Of a DNA stretch of 64,000 nt, positions 42,491 to 51,506 are shown piece after piece. Below the pieces are notes generated by a model, which saw only the letters and a list, made by a program, of their open reading frames with translations, did no database searches and was not told where the DNA came from. The position numbers were made by a program, and so were the translations under genes. Origin of the DNA: Wenjunlia tyrosinilytica (lineage in GTDB: Bacteria > Actinomycetota > Actinomycetes > Streptomycetales > Streptomycetaceae); contig NZ_BMMS01000006.1 in the NCBI RefSeq assembly GCF_014646055.1, positions 1 through 64,000 of the forward strand. The letters run 5' to 3'. Position 1 is the first letter of the stretch. Each line of letters opens with the position of its first letter.

Positions 42491-43291
42491 TCAGCCGGAA
42501 CGTTTCCTCCCCCAGGCCGTGACCATGAACACCGGCACATAGGAAGACTCGGGACGCTCCATCAGAGCGATCGCCTCGTCCACCTCCGCGTCGTTGAGGA
42601 TTCCCGTGCCCACCAGCCTGGGGCGCAGGTGCTGGAGCGTCAGCGGCATGAAGGAGTCGCCACCCGGGATGACCGGCGAGTGCACATCCGCGCCGATCTC
42701 CTCGAGCCCCGCCTCGGCGAGCAGCCCCGTCAACCGCCGTCCGATGCCCGGGTCGACCCCGAGACCGGCGAACTGCGCCTCCATCGCTCTGCCGACCCTC
42801 TCCCCCAACTGCCGGTGCTCCGGCGGGTAGTAGCGGGCGGCGGCGGTCGCCATGGGACCGGCGATGTCGAAGTCCTCGACGACCATCCAGCCGCCGGGCC
42901 GGGTGGCGGCCGCCATCCGCTCCATGGCCTCCTTCTCCCGCCCCGGCTGGTGCCCGACGACGGCCCGTGCGTGGACCATGTCGAAGGCGGCGTCCGGGAG
43001 GGGATCGCCGAGCAGGTCGTGCTCGCGAACCTCGAGCTGCCGCAGCCCGTGCCCGACGGCGAACCTGGTGTCGATGTCGACGGCGAGCACATGTCCCGCC
43101 GGGCCCGCCCGTTCGGCCATCCACCGGGCCATACTGCCCGCGCCCGCGCCCACTTCGAGGCAGTGCGCACCCTCGCCGAGGCCGAGCAGATCCAGCCGTG
43201 TGCGCGACTGCGGATCGTAGACATTCTCCAGGGCCCGCAGTCGCTCGAGCTCACGTTCCCACGATTGGTTGAAGACGTAAGCGCTTTCCAC
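42491..43291 (-). CDS. SAM-dependent class I methyltransferase
   Basis: 266 residues from a GTG with GGGGAG six bases ahead. SAM-binding motif I CLEVGAGAGSMARWMAER (near residue 45), motif II-like HVLAVDIDTRF, and post-motifs FDMVHARAVVGHQP and GGWMVVEDFD. Substrate unknown. It lies between two paralogous WhiJ-like regulators and is divergent from copy B, sharing its promoter region with an inverted repeat, so copy B may regulate it. Confidence 0.9.
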   Translation of the reverse strand: MESAYVFNQSWERELERLRALENVYDPQSRTRLDLLGLGEGAHCLEVGAGAGSMARWMAERAGPAGHVLAVDIDTRFAVGHGLRQLEVREHDLLGDPLPDAAFDMVHARAVVGHQPGREKEAMERMAAATRPGGWMVVEDFDIAGPMATAAARYYPPEHRQLGERVGRAMEAQFAGLGVDPGIGRRLTGLLAEAGLEEIGADVHSPVIPGGDSFMPLTLQHLRPRLVGTGILNDAEVDEAIALMERPESSYVPVFMVTAWGRKRSG

Positions 43292-43343
43292 CGTAGACTC
43301 CCCACCCCGGCGATCATTCGGTCAGCTTGCGACGGTACCTGAC

Positions 43344-43357
43344 CAGGTCTGGACCTG
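43344..43357. promoter_or_regulatory. Dyad CAGGTC-TG-GACCTG between methyltransferase and XRE copy B
   Basis: Perfect 6-base arms with a 2-base centre in the divergent spacer. It differs completely from the GTGCAC-type sites of copy A, so the two paralogs may have separate specificities. Confidence 0.5.
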
Positions 43358-43468
43358 CCCGAACCTGTGTGCGGGGATGGCCGTTTCGGTCCTTTCGAGG
43401 GTGCCGCCATGCACGCTCAGGCGCCAGGTGGTGGCAGACTGCGACCGGCGCACAGGGCGGAGGGCGGG

Positions 43469-44335
43469 ATGGGCAGCGTGCAATCGAGCGGTAGTTCGAC
43501 GGTTCGCCGTATCCTCCTCGGGTCCCAACTGCGGCGGCTTCGCGAGGCCAAGGGCATCACGCGCGAGGACGCCGGCTACTCGATCCGCGCCTCCGAGTCC
43601 AAGATCAGCCGTATGGAGCTGGGCCGCGTGGGCTTCAAGGAGCGGGACGTCGCAGACCTGTTGAGTCTCTACGGCGTCCACGACGACACCGAGCGCAGGG
43701 CGCTCATCGGCCTGGCCCGCGAGGCCAGCAGCGCGGGCTGGTGGCACTCGTACACCGATGTCCTGCCGCACTGGTTCCAGACGTATGTGGGTCTGGAGGA
43801 GGCCGCCGGCCTCATCCGAACGTATGAAGTCCAGTACGTTCCCGGGCTTCTCCAGACCGCCGACTACGCCCGCGCGGTGATCTCCCTCGGCCAGCCCGAC
43901 GCCACCGCCGAGGAAGTGGAGCGCCGGGTCTCCCTGCGGATGCAGCGGCAGAAGCTGCTCCTGTCGGAGCGGGCGCCGCGGTACCACGCGGTGATCGACG
44001 AGGCCGCGCTGCGCCGTCCGATCGGCGGGGAGAACGTGATGTGCGGCCAGGTCGAACGCCTCGTCGACATGGCCCGGCATCCCCATGTCACCATCCAGGT
44101 GATGCCGTTCTCCTTCGGCGGCCACTCCGGCGAGTGCGGTGCCTTCACCGTCCTCAGCTTCCCTCAGGACGACCTCCCGGACATCGCCTATCTCGAGCAG
44201 CTCACCGGGGCGATGTATCTGGACAAGCCGGAGGACGTGAACCAGTACTCCAGGGCGATGGAGCGGCTGCGCGCGCAGAGCGAGACCCGCGAGCAGACGC
44301 TCGAGGCGCTCGCCAAGATCGTACAACTTCCTTGA
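43469..44335 (+). CDS. XRE-DUF5753 regulator (WhiJ-like), copy B
   Basis: 288 residues, collinear with copy A over the whole length (ILLGSQLRRLREAKGITRED, WFQTYVGLEEAAGLIRTYEVQYVPGLLQT, RMQRQKLLLSERAPR, VTIQVMPFSFGGHSGECGAFTVLSFPQDDLPDIAYLEQLTGAMYLDK), so the two are close paralogs. It lacks an adjacent DUF397 or RsbW-like gene. ATG at 43469 follows GGAGGG at good spacing. The ALDH remnant starts 33 bases after its stop. Confidence 0.92.
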   Translation: MGSVQSSGSSTVRRILLGSQLRRLREAKGITREDAGYSIRASESKISRMELGRVGFKERDVADLLSLYGVHDDTERRALIGLAREASSAGWWHSYTDVLPHWFQTYVGLEEAAGLIRTYEVQYVPGLLQTADYARAVISLGQPDATAEEVERRVSLRMQRQKLLLSERAPRYHAVIDEAALRRPIGGENVMCGQVERLVDMARHPHVTIQVMPFSFGGHSGECGAFTVLSFPQDDLPDIAYLEQLTGAMYLDKPEDVNQYSRAMERLRAQSETREQTLEALAKIVQLP

Positions 44336-44368
44336 TCCCTCACTAGGATGAGTGATCGTCAGGCATAG

Positions 44369-45485
44369 AACAGCGCCCGACAGCTGTCCCTCAGAGCCGA
44401 GGGGCGCATCCTGCCCTCACCGGTGGACGGCAAGGAGAACCGGCTGTACCGGCTGCCGGTGGGCGTCGTCGGGGTCATCAGCCCGTTCAACTTCCCGCTG
44501 TTCCTCGCTCAAGTCCGTGGCCCCGGCGCTGGCGCTGGGCAACGGTGTCGTGCTCAAGCCCCACCAGAACACGCCGATCGCCGGCGGCGCCCTGATCGCC
44601 CGGCTCTTCGAGGAGGCGGGGCTGCCTCCCGGCCTGCTGAACGTGGTGGTCACCGACATCGCGGAGATCGGTGACGCGCTGATCGAGCACCCGGTGCCGA
44701 AGGTCATCTCCTTCACCGGATCGGACAAGGTCGGCCGCCATGTCGCCCGGGTCGCGGCCGGGCACTTCAAGCGCTCGGTGCTCGAACTCGGCGGCAACAG
44801 CGCGCTGATCGTCCTCGACGACGCGGATCTGGACTACGCGGTCGACGCCGCGGTGTTCAGCCGCTTCGCGCATCAGGGGCAGGTCTGCATGGCCGCCAAC
44901 CGCGTCCTGGTCGACCGTGCGGTGGAGGCGGAGTTCACCGAGAAGTTCGTCGCCAAGGTCAGGACGCTTCGGGTGGGCGACCCCAGCGACCCGGGCACCC
45001 ATCTCGGACCGCTGATCAACTCCGCCCAGGCCGAGATCGTCACCGCCCAGGTCGAGCAGGCATTGGAGGAAGGGGCGACGGCCCTGCTGCACGGCACGAC
45101 CGAGGGCACGCTGATGGCGCCCTCCGTGCTGACCGGTATCGCTGAGGGCTCGGCGATCCTGCGCCGGGAGCTGTTCGGCCCCGTGGTGCTGATCGTTCCC
45201 TTCGACGGCGAGGACGAGGCGGTGCGGCTGGCCAATGACACCGAGTTCGGGCTCAGCGGAGCCGTGCACACCGCGGACGTGGAGCGCGGGGTGAGGGTCG
45301 CCCGCCGGATCGACACCGGCATGATCCACGTCAACGACGGCACCATCCACGACGAGCCGATCGTGCCCTTCGGCGGTGAGAAGCACTCCGGAGTGGGGCG
45401 GCTCAACGGCGAGTCGACCGTCGAGGCGTTCACCACGCAGAAGTGGATCTCCATCCAGCACGGGCGCAGCCGGTTCCCCTTCTAG
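44369..45485 (+). pseudogene. Aldehyde dehydrogenase, N-terminally truncated and frameshifted
   Basis: The remnant begins right after an in-frame TAG (44366-44368) with SLRAEGRILPSPVDGKENRLYRLPVGVVGVISPFNFPLF, equivalent to about residue 120 of a normal ALDH. At about 44506 the frame changes (TTCCTC-GCTCAAG lacks two bases relative to the expected FLSLKSVAPAL). The second frame then runs intact: KPHQNTPIAGG, FTGSDKVGRH, ELGGNSALIVLDDAD with the catalytic Glu, GQVCMAANR with the catalytic Cys, ELFGPVVLIVPF, FGGEKHSGVGR. The missing part is the first half of the NAD-binding domain, so no functional enzyme is expected. Confidence 0.88.
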
Positions 45486-45562
45486 CGCCCAGGGCGTGCG
45501 CCGTTCACCTGCCTCGCGCAGACGCGCGGGGTCCGGGGCGGGTTGGCGGCGAGGATTCCGGA

Positions 45563-46777
45563 TCAGGCGGTGAGATACGCCTTCCAGCCACCGGTCGGCT
45601 CCTCGCCGACGCCGATGCCGCAGAGCTTGCTCAGCACCTTGGGGTCCTGGGCTTCGAGCCAGTCGGTGAACTGCCGGAAGGAGACCAGGCGGACGTCCTT
45701 CTTCTCCGACATCCTCTTCAGCGCCTCCTCGACGGCGTCCATGTAGATGCCGCCGTTCCACTGCTCGAAGTGGTTGCCGATGAACATCGGTGCCCGGTTG
45801 GTGTCGTAGGCGCGCTGGAAGCCCGCGAGGTAGGCGTCACGTGCTTGCTGACGCCAGCCCGGGTAGTTGGCGGGGTCGCTCTTGGTCGCGTTCTGGGACT
45901 GGTTGGCCAGCATGTTGTAGTCCATCGAGAGCACCTGGAAGCTGTGCCCGGGGAACGGTATGGACTGGAGGGGGAAGTTCCACACGCCCATCTTCTTGTG
46001 CGGCCAGGTCTGCAGGCCGCCGGGCGAGCTGGCGTCGTACCGCCAGCCCAGCTGCTTGGCCACGGGCAGGAGGTTGTCCTGGCCCAGCAGGCAGGGGGTG
46101 CGGCCGCCGATGAGCTCCTTGCGGTAGTCGAAGGGCAGCGGCTCCATGTCCTTGAAGCCGGTGTTGGTCTTCCACTTGGTCACGAAGCCGACGGCCTGGT
46201 CGATCTCGCTGCGCCAGTCCGCGCTCGTCCAGTTGGCGACGGAGCCGGAGCCACCGCAGAAGTGGCCGTTGAAGTGGGTGCCTATCTCATGCCCCTCCAG
46301 CCAGGCCAGCCGCACCTGCTCGATGGTGGCCCGGACGTGGTCGTCGGTGAGGTAGCCGATGTCGGAGGCTCCCACCGGGTTCTTCGGCGGCTGGTACAGG
46401 CTCTTCTTCGACTCGGGCAGGCAGTAGATGCCCGACAGGAAGAACGTCATGGCCGCGTTGTGGTCCTTGGCGATCTTGCGGAAGCGGGAGAACAGGCCGT
46501 TGTCCAGCTCCCCGGCGCCGTCCCAGGAGAAGACGACGAACTGCGGCGGGATCTGCCCCGGCTCCAGGCGCTCGGGCTTGGGCTGGTGGGGCTGAGGGCC
46601 GCTGTCGGAGGTGGAGCCGTCTCCTATGAGTTTCACGTGCGGCTTGTCGTTCCCGTGGCGCTTGCGCCTGTGCGACCCGGAGTCCGAGCCGAGGACATCG
46701 CTGGTGCCGCATCCGGCCACACCCAGCGCTGCACCCGCGGTGAGGGTGAGCATGCTTCTACGTGTCAATGCGCTCAC
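45563..46777 (-). CDS. Tat-exported lipoprotein with polysaccharide-deacetylase-like domain
   Basis: 404 residues from a GTG with AAAGGTG upstream. The N-terminus TRRSMLTLTAGAALGVAGC combines a twin-arginine motif with a lipobox (VAGC), so it should be Tat-exported and lipidated. A charged linker leads to a NodB-like barrel: FVVFSWDGAGE (the Asp of motif 1), WLEGHEIGTHFNGH (His-x-x-x-His type motif 2) and FDYRKELIGGRTP (motif 3-like). The first motif is altered from the usual F-D-D-G, so activity on acetylated glycans is likely but not certain. It may modify the wall or the glycan of the adjacent cluster. Confidence 0.87.
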   Translation of the reverse strand: MSALTRRSMLTLTAGAALGVAGCGTSDVLGSDSGSHRRKRHGNDKPHVKLIGDGSTSDSGPQPHQPKPERLEPGQIPPQFVVFSWDGAGELDNGLFSRFRKIAKDHNAAMTFFLSGIYCLPESKKSLYQPPKNPVGASDIGYLTDDHVRATIEQVRLAWLEGHEIGTHFNGHFCGGSGSVANWTSADWRSEIDQAVGFVTKWKTNTGFKDMEPLPFDYRKELIGGRTPCLLGQDNLLPVAKQLGWRYDASSPGGLQTWPHKKMGVWNFPLQSIPFPGHSFQVLSMDYNMLANQSQNATKSDPANYPGWRQQARDAYLAGFQRAYDTNRAPMFIGNHFEQWNGGIYMDAVEEALKRMSEKKDVRLVSFRQFTDWLEAQDPKVLSKLCGIGVGEEPTGGWKAYLTA

Positions 46778-47045
46778 AAGAACACCTTTCGGATCAAATA
46801 CGCCAGGTCTGCACCGAACTGGTCGTACGCTATGACCGCAGTCAGACCGAAAGGGTTCCTTCCATATAACCGAAGTATTGCAACAGGACTGCAACAGCAG
46901 GACCGTCACAGTGGCCGAAATGGCACGGTGGCGCGGCCGGGAGGGCAGGGCGGTCGGACGGGCGGAGCGACCGAAAGAGCACACGCGCCGGAGCGACTCA
47001 CCGAACGCACTGAAGAGAAAAAGGAGTTGGGCAGCCAACGCGGTT
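46778..47045. other. Upstream region of the deacetylase gene
   Basis: About 270 AT-richer bases (with the terminator up to 47080, the gene-free stretch exceeds 300). It holds a repeated TGCAACAG (near 46876 and 46889) and should contain the promoter of the deacetylase gene. I see no gene and cannot fix the promoter boxes. Confidence 0.5.
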
Positions 47046-47080
47046 CACCGGGACCGTGCGCCTCTCGCACGGTCCCGGTG
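47046..47080. terminator. Terminator of the heptose-glycan cluster
   Basis: CACCGGGACCGTGCG (47046-47060) and its exact complement (47066-47080) form 15-base arms around a 5-base loop, 20 bases beyond the last minus-strand gene of the cluster. Confidence 0.88.
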
Positions 47081-47099
47081 AGGGCGTGACCGCTGGGTG

Positions 47100-48095
47100 C
47101 TACCTGGTTCCGGCGCCCTCCATCGGGTCCGGGCGCGCGGTGCGGACCGCGGTGGCGAGGGCGTCGAGCACCTCGTCCGCCGAGATCCGCAGCAGCCGCT
47201 CGTCCGGCCGGTCCCCGTGCGCGTCGCCCGGCCGCACCTCGTCCGGTGCGCCGCCGTAGTGCCACAGGGCCTGGTGGCGTGGGTCGTCGGGCGGGCCCCA
47301 CAGACGGGGCGAGACCGGGCCGAACAGCACCACCGAGGGGGTGCCGAGCGCGCTGGCGAGGTGGGCGAGCCCGGTGTCCCCGGCCACCACGGCCCGCGCC
47401 TCGGCCACGAGCGCCGCCAGGACGGGGAACGGCACATCGGCGTCACCCCCGAGGACGCGGCTCGCGGGCAGCCCCGCGAGTTCGGCGATCCGGTGCGCCA
47501 GGGGGGCCTCGCCCGCACCCGCGGTGACCACCACAGGGGTCCGCAGGCCCCGGATGACGGCGGCGAACCGTGTCGCGGGCCAGCGGCGGGATCCCGCGTC
47601 CGCTCCGGGGTGGACGACCGTCGCACCGCGGGCGGGTGAGGGGACATCGGGCGGAGCGATGCGCAGGTCGCCGGGATCGGCCGGGATGCCGTACCAGTGC
47701 AGCAGGCGGCACCAGCGGTCCCGCTCGTGCTCGTCGGTGCGCCACACGGGCCCGGCGATGTGCGGCGTCCGCGGGTGGGCGTAGGCCAGCAGAGCACCGG
47801 GCCGTACGCCCTGAAGGAGCAGATGGCTCGGCGGTCCGTTGCCGTGGAGGTCGACGGCGACCTCGGGGGCCGGGCCGAGCCAGTCGATCCGCGCGGGCAC
47901 CGACCGGGCGGGTGCCGACACGGGAAGGAGCCGGTCGACGGCTCCCGTGGCGGCGGCGGCCTCGGCCAGCCGTGCGGGGGCGGCGAGCACGATCTCGTGC
48001 CCGGGCCAGTGGCGGCGCAGGGCGCGCAGCGCGGGCACCGCGGTCAGCAGATCGCCCAGCCCGAGCGCCCGCAGCACGAGCAGCTTGGGCCTCAC
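47100..48095 (-). CDS. Glycosyltransferase family 9 (heptosyltransferase-like)
   Basis: 331 residues from a GTG overlapping the hldE stop. GT9 features: N-terminal VLRALGLGDLLTAVPALRALRRHWP, the central VVHPGADAGSRRWPATRFAAVI and the C-terminal GDTGLAHLASALGTPSVVLFGPVSP, where the acidic/Thr-Gly-His run binds the ADP-heptose donor. In Gram-negatives GT9 enzymes (WaaC, WaaF) add heptose to LPS core. Here, beside the ADP-heptose genes, it probably transfers heptose to another acceptor on the cytoplasmic side. Confidence 0.92.
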   Translation of the reverse strand: MRPKLLVLRALGLGDLLTAVPALRALRRHWPGHEIVLAAPARLAEAAAATGAVDRLLPVSAPARSVPARIDWLGPAPEVAVDLHGNGPPSHLLLQGVRPGALLAYAHPRTPHIAGPVWRTDEHERDRWCRLLHWYGIPADPGDLRIAPPDVPSPARGATVVHPGADAGSRRWPATRFAAVIRGLRTPVVVTAGAGEAPLAHRIAELAGLPASRVLGGDADVPFPVLAALVAEARAVVAGDTGLAHLASALGTPSVVLFGPVSPRLWGPPDDPRHQALWHYGGAPDEVRPGDAHGDRPDERLLRISADEVLDALATAVRTARPDPMEGAGTR

Positions 48096-49480
48096 CGCGG
48101 CCTCACAGCCGCGGCGGTGGCCGCTCTGCGGGCCAGCGCCGTGGTCGAACGCCCCTCCAGATACGGCAGAACGAGGGCCTGGCCGCCCCACGAGCGCACG
48201 GCCTGCGCCTCCGGCAGGGCGTCCGCGGTGTAGTCGCCGCCCTTGACCCAGACATCGGGGCGCAGCTTGCGCAGGAGCGCTTCCGGGGTGTCCTCGTCGA
48301 AGACCGCGACCGCGTCCACGCACGCGAGGCCGGCCAGCACCCTGAGCCGGTCCTCCAGCGGGGTCAGGGGACGGCCGGGGCCCTTGAGCCGGGTCACCGA
48401 AATGTCGGAGTTCAGACACACGATGAGGCAGTCGCCGACCCGCCGGGCGGACTCCAGCATCCCCACATGGCCGGCGTGGACGAGGTCGAAGCACCCTCCC
48501 GTGGCGACGACCGTGCCGCCCCGCGAGCGCACCGCGTCGGCCAGGGCGAACGCGTCGTGCGCCGGTACGGGCAAGGGGTCGGCCTCGCCCCACAGGGCCG
48601 GGTCCCCGGCGCCTCCTCGGGAGACGAAGTCCGTGGCGGCGGCCACCGCGCGCTGGACCGCCTCCTCGGGCAGGGCGCCGTCGGCCAGGGCGGCGGCAGC
48701 GGCGGCGGCGAAGCAGTCACCCGCCCCGCAGGGGTCGCCTGGCGCGCGGTGCGGGGCGGGCAGCAGCATGGGGCTCTCGGCGCCGCGGCTGAGCAGGGCG
48801 CCGCGTTCGCCGAGGGTGATGCAGACCGCGGCGGCGCGCCAATGGCGGGACAAGGCGGCGCCACGTTCGGCGGCGGCCCGCAGGCCCCGTGCGCCGTCGC
48901 CCGCGCCCAGCGGCTCGGCGAACAGACGGGCCTCGGCCGCGTTCGGCGTGGCCAGGCGGACTCCGGGCACGGGGGGCCCGCCGCACGGATGCGGGTCCCA
49001 CACCAGCGGCGCTCGGTGGGCGGCGGCCTCCAGCAGCGGGCGCAGGGCGTCGGCGGTGCCCCGCCCGTAGTCGGAGACCAGGACCACGCCCGCGGCGGCG
49101 ATGGCCTCGGTGACGGCGTCGCCGGGCCGGCCGGGGGCGCCGCCGCCCCGGTCGATCCGCACCAGCGGGCGGCCTCCGGCGCGGATCCGGGTCTTGACGG
49201 CGACGGTGCCGTCCAGCGGGAACTCGGCGACGCGCACCCGGCCGCGCAGGCGGGAGCGCACCTCGTCGTCGTCCGCGCCGCCGCCGAGAGGGGTGACCAG
49301 GACGACCTCGCGGCCGTCGCGGGCGGCGAGGGCGGCGGCGAGGGCGGCGCCCCCGGGGCGGGTGTGCTCGCGGTGGACCTCGACCACGGGGGCGGGCGCG
49401 TCCGGGCTGAGCCGGGTGGCCTCACCGTCGATGTCACGGTCGAGCAGAGCGTCCCCGACGACGACGAGGGGGCGGGTCAT
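48092..49480 (-). CDS. hldE: HldE-type bifunctional heptose-7-phosphate kinase / heptose-1-phosphate adenylyltransferase
   Basis: 462 residues, the two-domain HldE (RfaE) layout. Residues about 1-310 are a PfkB/ribokinase domain (VVVGDALLDRDIDGEATRLSPDAPAPVVEV, PGGAALAAALAARDG, anion hole DPCGAGDCFAAAAA). Residues about 325-460 are a nucleotidyltransferase (VVATGGCFDLVHAGHVGMLESARR with the HxGH motif, VKGGDYTADALPEA, LPYLEGRSTTAL). It makes heptose-1,7-bisphosphate and, after GmhB acts, ADP-heptose. Overlaps gmhA upstream (ATGA) and the GT9 gene downstream (GTGA). Confidence 0.94.
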   Translation of the reverse strand: MTRPLVVVGDALLDRDIDGEATRLSPDAPAPVVEVHREHTRPGGAALAAALAARDGREVVLVTPLGGGADDDEVRSRLRGRVRVAEFPLDGTVAVKTRIRAGGRPLVRIDRGGGAPGRPGDAVTEAIAAAGVVLVSDYGRGTADALRPLLEAAAHRAPLVWDPHPCGGPPVPGVRLATPNAAEARLFAEPLGAGDGARGLRAAAERGAALSRHWRAAAVCITLGERGALLSRGAESPMLLPAPHRAPGDPCGAGDCFAAAAAAALADGALPEEAVQRAVAAATDFVSRGGAGDPALWGEADPLPVPAHDAFALADAVRSRGGTVVATGGCFDLVHAGHVGMLESARRVGDCLIVCLNSDISVTRLKGPGRPLTPLEDRLRVLAGLACVDAVAVFDEDTPEALLRKLRPDVWVKGGDYTADALPEAQAVRSWGGQALVLPYLEGRSTTALARRAATAAAVRPR

Positions 49481-50184
49481 CGGCTTTCCCTCCTCGGACG
49501 TGGGCCCGGATGACGCGGCCCCGGACGGCGCGCGCCGAGGTGGAGCACCCCGGTGGTGGACGACGTCCGGCCGTCGCCCCCGCGCCGCGCCAGCGCCGCG
49601 TCGAGGGCCTCGCACATCAGGTGCAGCGCCACCAGGTGGGCCTCCTGGACGGTGGCGCCCCGGTCGGCGTCCACGCACAGCGCCTCGTCGGCGTCCTGCG
49701 CGAGGGGGTTGGGGCGCGGTCCCGTCATGCCCCACACCCGCATCCCGAGGGTCCGCGCGGCCGATGCCGCCCGCAGCAGGTTGGGGCTGCGGCCCGAGGT
49801 GGACATGAGCACCAGCACATCGCCGGACCGGCCGTGGGCGGCCACCTGGCGCGCGTACAGCTCGTCGAAGCCGTAGTCGTTGCCTATGGCGGTCACGCTG
49901 GAGGTCTCGGCGTGCAGGGAGATCGCCGAGAAGGCGGGGCGCTCCTCGAAGTAGCGGCCGACGAGTTCGGCGGTGAGGTGCTGGGCCTGGGCGGCGCTTC
50001 CGCCGTTGCCCGCGGCGAGCAGCCGCCCGCCGCCGGGCAGCAGTTCCGCGAGGACCTCCCCCCAGCCGGTGAGCAGGGGGAGCTGACGGGTGCGCAGGCG
50101 GGCAAGGGCCGCCTCCAGCACCAGGCAGTGCTCGGTCGCCTCGTCGAGGACGCGCTCCCGCGGGACGTCCGGCCGCGCGGTCAT
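49477..50184 (-). CDS. gmhA: Sedoheptulose-7-phosphate isomerase GmhA (SIS domain)
   Basis: 235 residues. SIS-domain GmhA signature LLAAGNGGSAAQAQHLTAELVGRYFEERPAFSAISL, then VTAIGNDYGFDELYARQV and VLMSTSGRSPNLLRAA, and the C-terminal QEAHLVALHLMCEALD, where the Gln/His of the family act. It converts sedoheptulose 7-phosphate to D-glycero-D-manno-heptose 7-phosphate, step one of ADP-heptose synthesis. About 35 extra Arg/Pro-rich C-terminal residues exceed the normal length and look like overprinted low-complexity sequence. Overlaps both neighbours by four bases. Confidence 0.93.
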   Translation of the reverse strand: MTARPDVPRERVLDEATEHCLVLEAALARLRTRQLPLLTGWGEVLAELLPGGGRLLAAGNGGSAAQAQHLTAELVGRYFEERPAFSAISLHAETSSVTAIGNDYGFDELYARQVAAHGRSGDVLVLMSTSGRSPNLLRAASAARTLGMRVWGMTGPRPNPLAQDADEALCVDADRGATVQEAHLVALHLMCEALDAALARRGGDGRTSSTTGVLHLGARRPGPRHPGPRPRRESR

Positions 50185-51506
50185 CCGGCCGCTCCCGTCG
50201 TCGTTCCGGTGCCCGACCCGTTGCCCGGGGCAGTCCCCTTGCCCGGGGCCCGGTTCCCGCCGGGCGCTGCCCCTCTCGCCGCCGAGGTCCGCGCGCCCCG
50301 CAGGCCGAACGCGTACGCGGCCAGCTCCTCGTAGACCCGCTCGGTCGCGGCGGCCACCTGGTGCCAGCCGTAGCGGGCGAGGACCCGGCGGCGCCCCGCG
50401 GCGCCGTAGTGCTCCCGCAGATGGGGGGCGGCGAGCAGTTCATTGACCGCGGCGGCGAGTGCCTGCGCGTTGCCCGCGGGGAACAGCCGCCCGGTGGTGC
50501 GGTCGGCCACGGTGTCCAAGTGGCCACCGACGGAGCTGGCGACCACCGGCACCCCGCAGGCCATGGCCTCCAGCGGAACGATCCCGAACGGCTCGTAGCG
50601 CGCCGGGCACACCACCAGGTCGGCGCTGCGCAGCAGGGCGGGCATCGCCTCGCGGGGGACGCCGCCGAGGAGCACCAGCCGGTGGCCGACACCGTTGCGC
50701 TGGGCGAGCGCGGCCAGTCGTCGGACCTCCGGGTCGGCCTCGAACCGGTCGTCGGCCGGGCCGCCCGCGATCACCAGTTCGGCGCCGGGGATCGAGGCCA
50801 GGGCGGATATCGCGGTGTCGGCGCCCTTGCGGGGGACGAGGCGGCCTATCTGGACGAGCCGGGGCCTGCCGTTGCGTGGTGCGGCGGGGCCACGGGGGGT
50901 GAACAGTTCCGTGTCGACGCCGCAGGGCACCACGCGGGTCTTGGAGAACGGCAGCCCCATGGAGCACAGTTCCTCGACCTCGTCGTGGCAGGTGGCGATG
51001 ATGCGGTGGCAGGTGCGGCCGAGCGCGGTCTCGGCGGCGATGCGCCGCGGGGGGCTGGTGTCGGCCGGGCCCTGATGGCGGCGTTTGACCTTGCCGAGGG
51101 CGTGGAAGGTCTGCACGACCGGTATGTCCAGGCCACGGGTGCCGCGCAGAGCGGCCAGCCCGGACATCCAGTAGTGGCCGTGGACGATGTCGGGCGGGTC
51201 GTCGGCCCAGCGGGCGGCCAGGTATGCGCCGAAGGCGCCCATGTGCGGCAGCAGGTCGTCCTTGGACATCTCCCGGGCGGGGCCGGCGGGCACGTGGTGG
51301 ACGATCACTCCCTGGCGCAGGGGGACCTCGACGGCCAGGCCCATGGCATCGCGGCGGGTGTAGACGGTCACGCGGTGGCCGAGGCCGCCGAGTGCGTCGG
51401 CGAGGGCCGCGACATGCACGTTCTGGCCGCCGGCGTCGACACCGCCGAGCACGGCGAGCGGGCTGGCGTGCTCGGACACCAGGGCGATCTTCAGGGGCGT
51501 GGTCAA
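50181..51506 (-). CDS. Glycosyltransferase family 4
   Basis: 441 residues. GT-B fold: N-terminal KIALVSEHASPLAVLGGVDAGGQNVHVAALADALGGLGHRV and HGHYWMSGLAAL; C-terminal VQIGRLVPRKGADTAI, ADLVVCPARYEPFGIVPLEAMACGVPVVASSVGGHLDTV with the E-x7-E donor site. It resembles MshA/sucrose-synthase-like retaining transferases. Start is TTG at 51506, within the stop of the upstream gene and after GAGGTG. A Gly/Thr/Pro tail of about 35 residues ends the protein. Part of the heptose cluster. Confidence 0.92.
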   Translation of the reverse strand: MTTPLKIALVSEHASPLAVLGGVDAGGQNVHVAALADALGGLGHRVTVYTRRDAMGLAVEVPLRQGVIVHHVPAGPAREMSKDDLLPHMGAFGAYLAARWADDPPDIVHGHYWMSGLAALRGTRGLDIPVVQTFHALGKVKRRHQGPADTSPPRRIAAETALGRTCHRIIATCHDEVEELCSMGLPFSKTRVVPCGVDTELFTPRGPAAPRNGRPRLVQIGRLVPRKGADTAISALASIPGAELVIAGGPADDRFEADPEVRRLAALAQRNGVGHRLVLLGGVPREAMPALLRSADLVVCPARYEPFGIVPLEAMACGVPVVASSVGGHLDTVADRTTGRLFPAGNAQALAAAVNELLAAPHLREHYGAAGRRRVLARYGWHQVAAATERVYEELAAYAFGLRGARTSAARGAAPGGNRAPGKGTAPGNGSGTGTTTGAAG

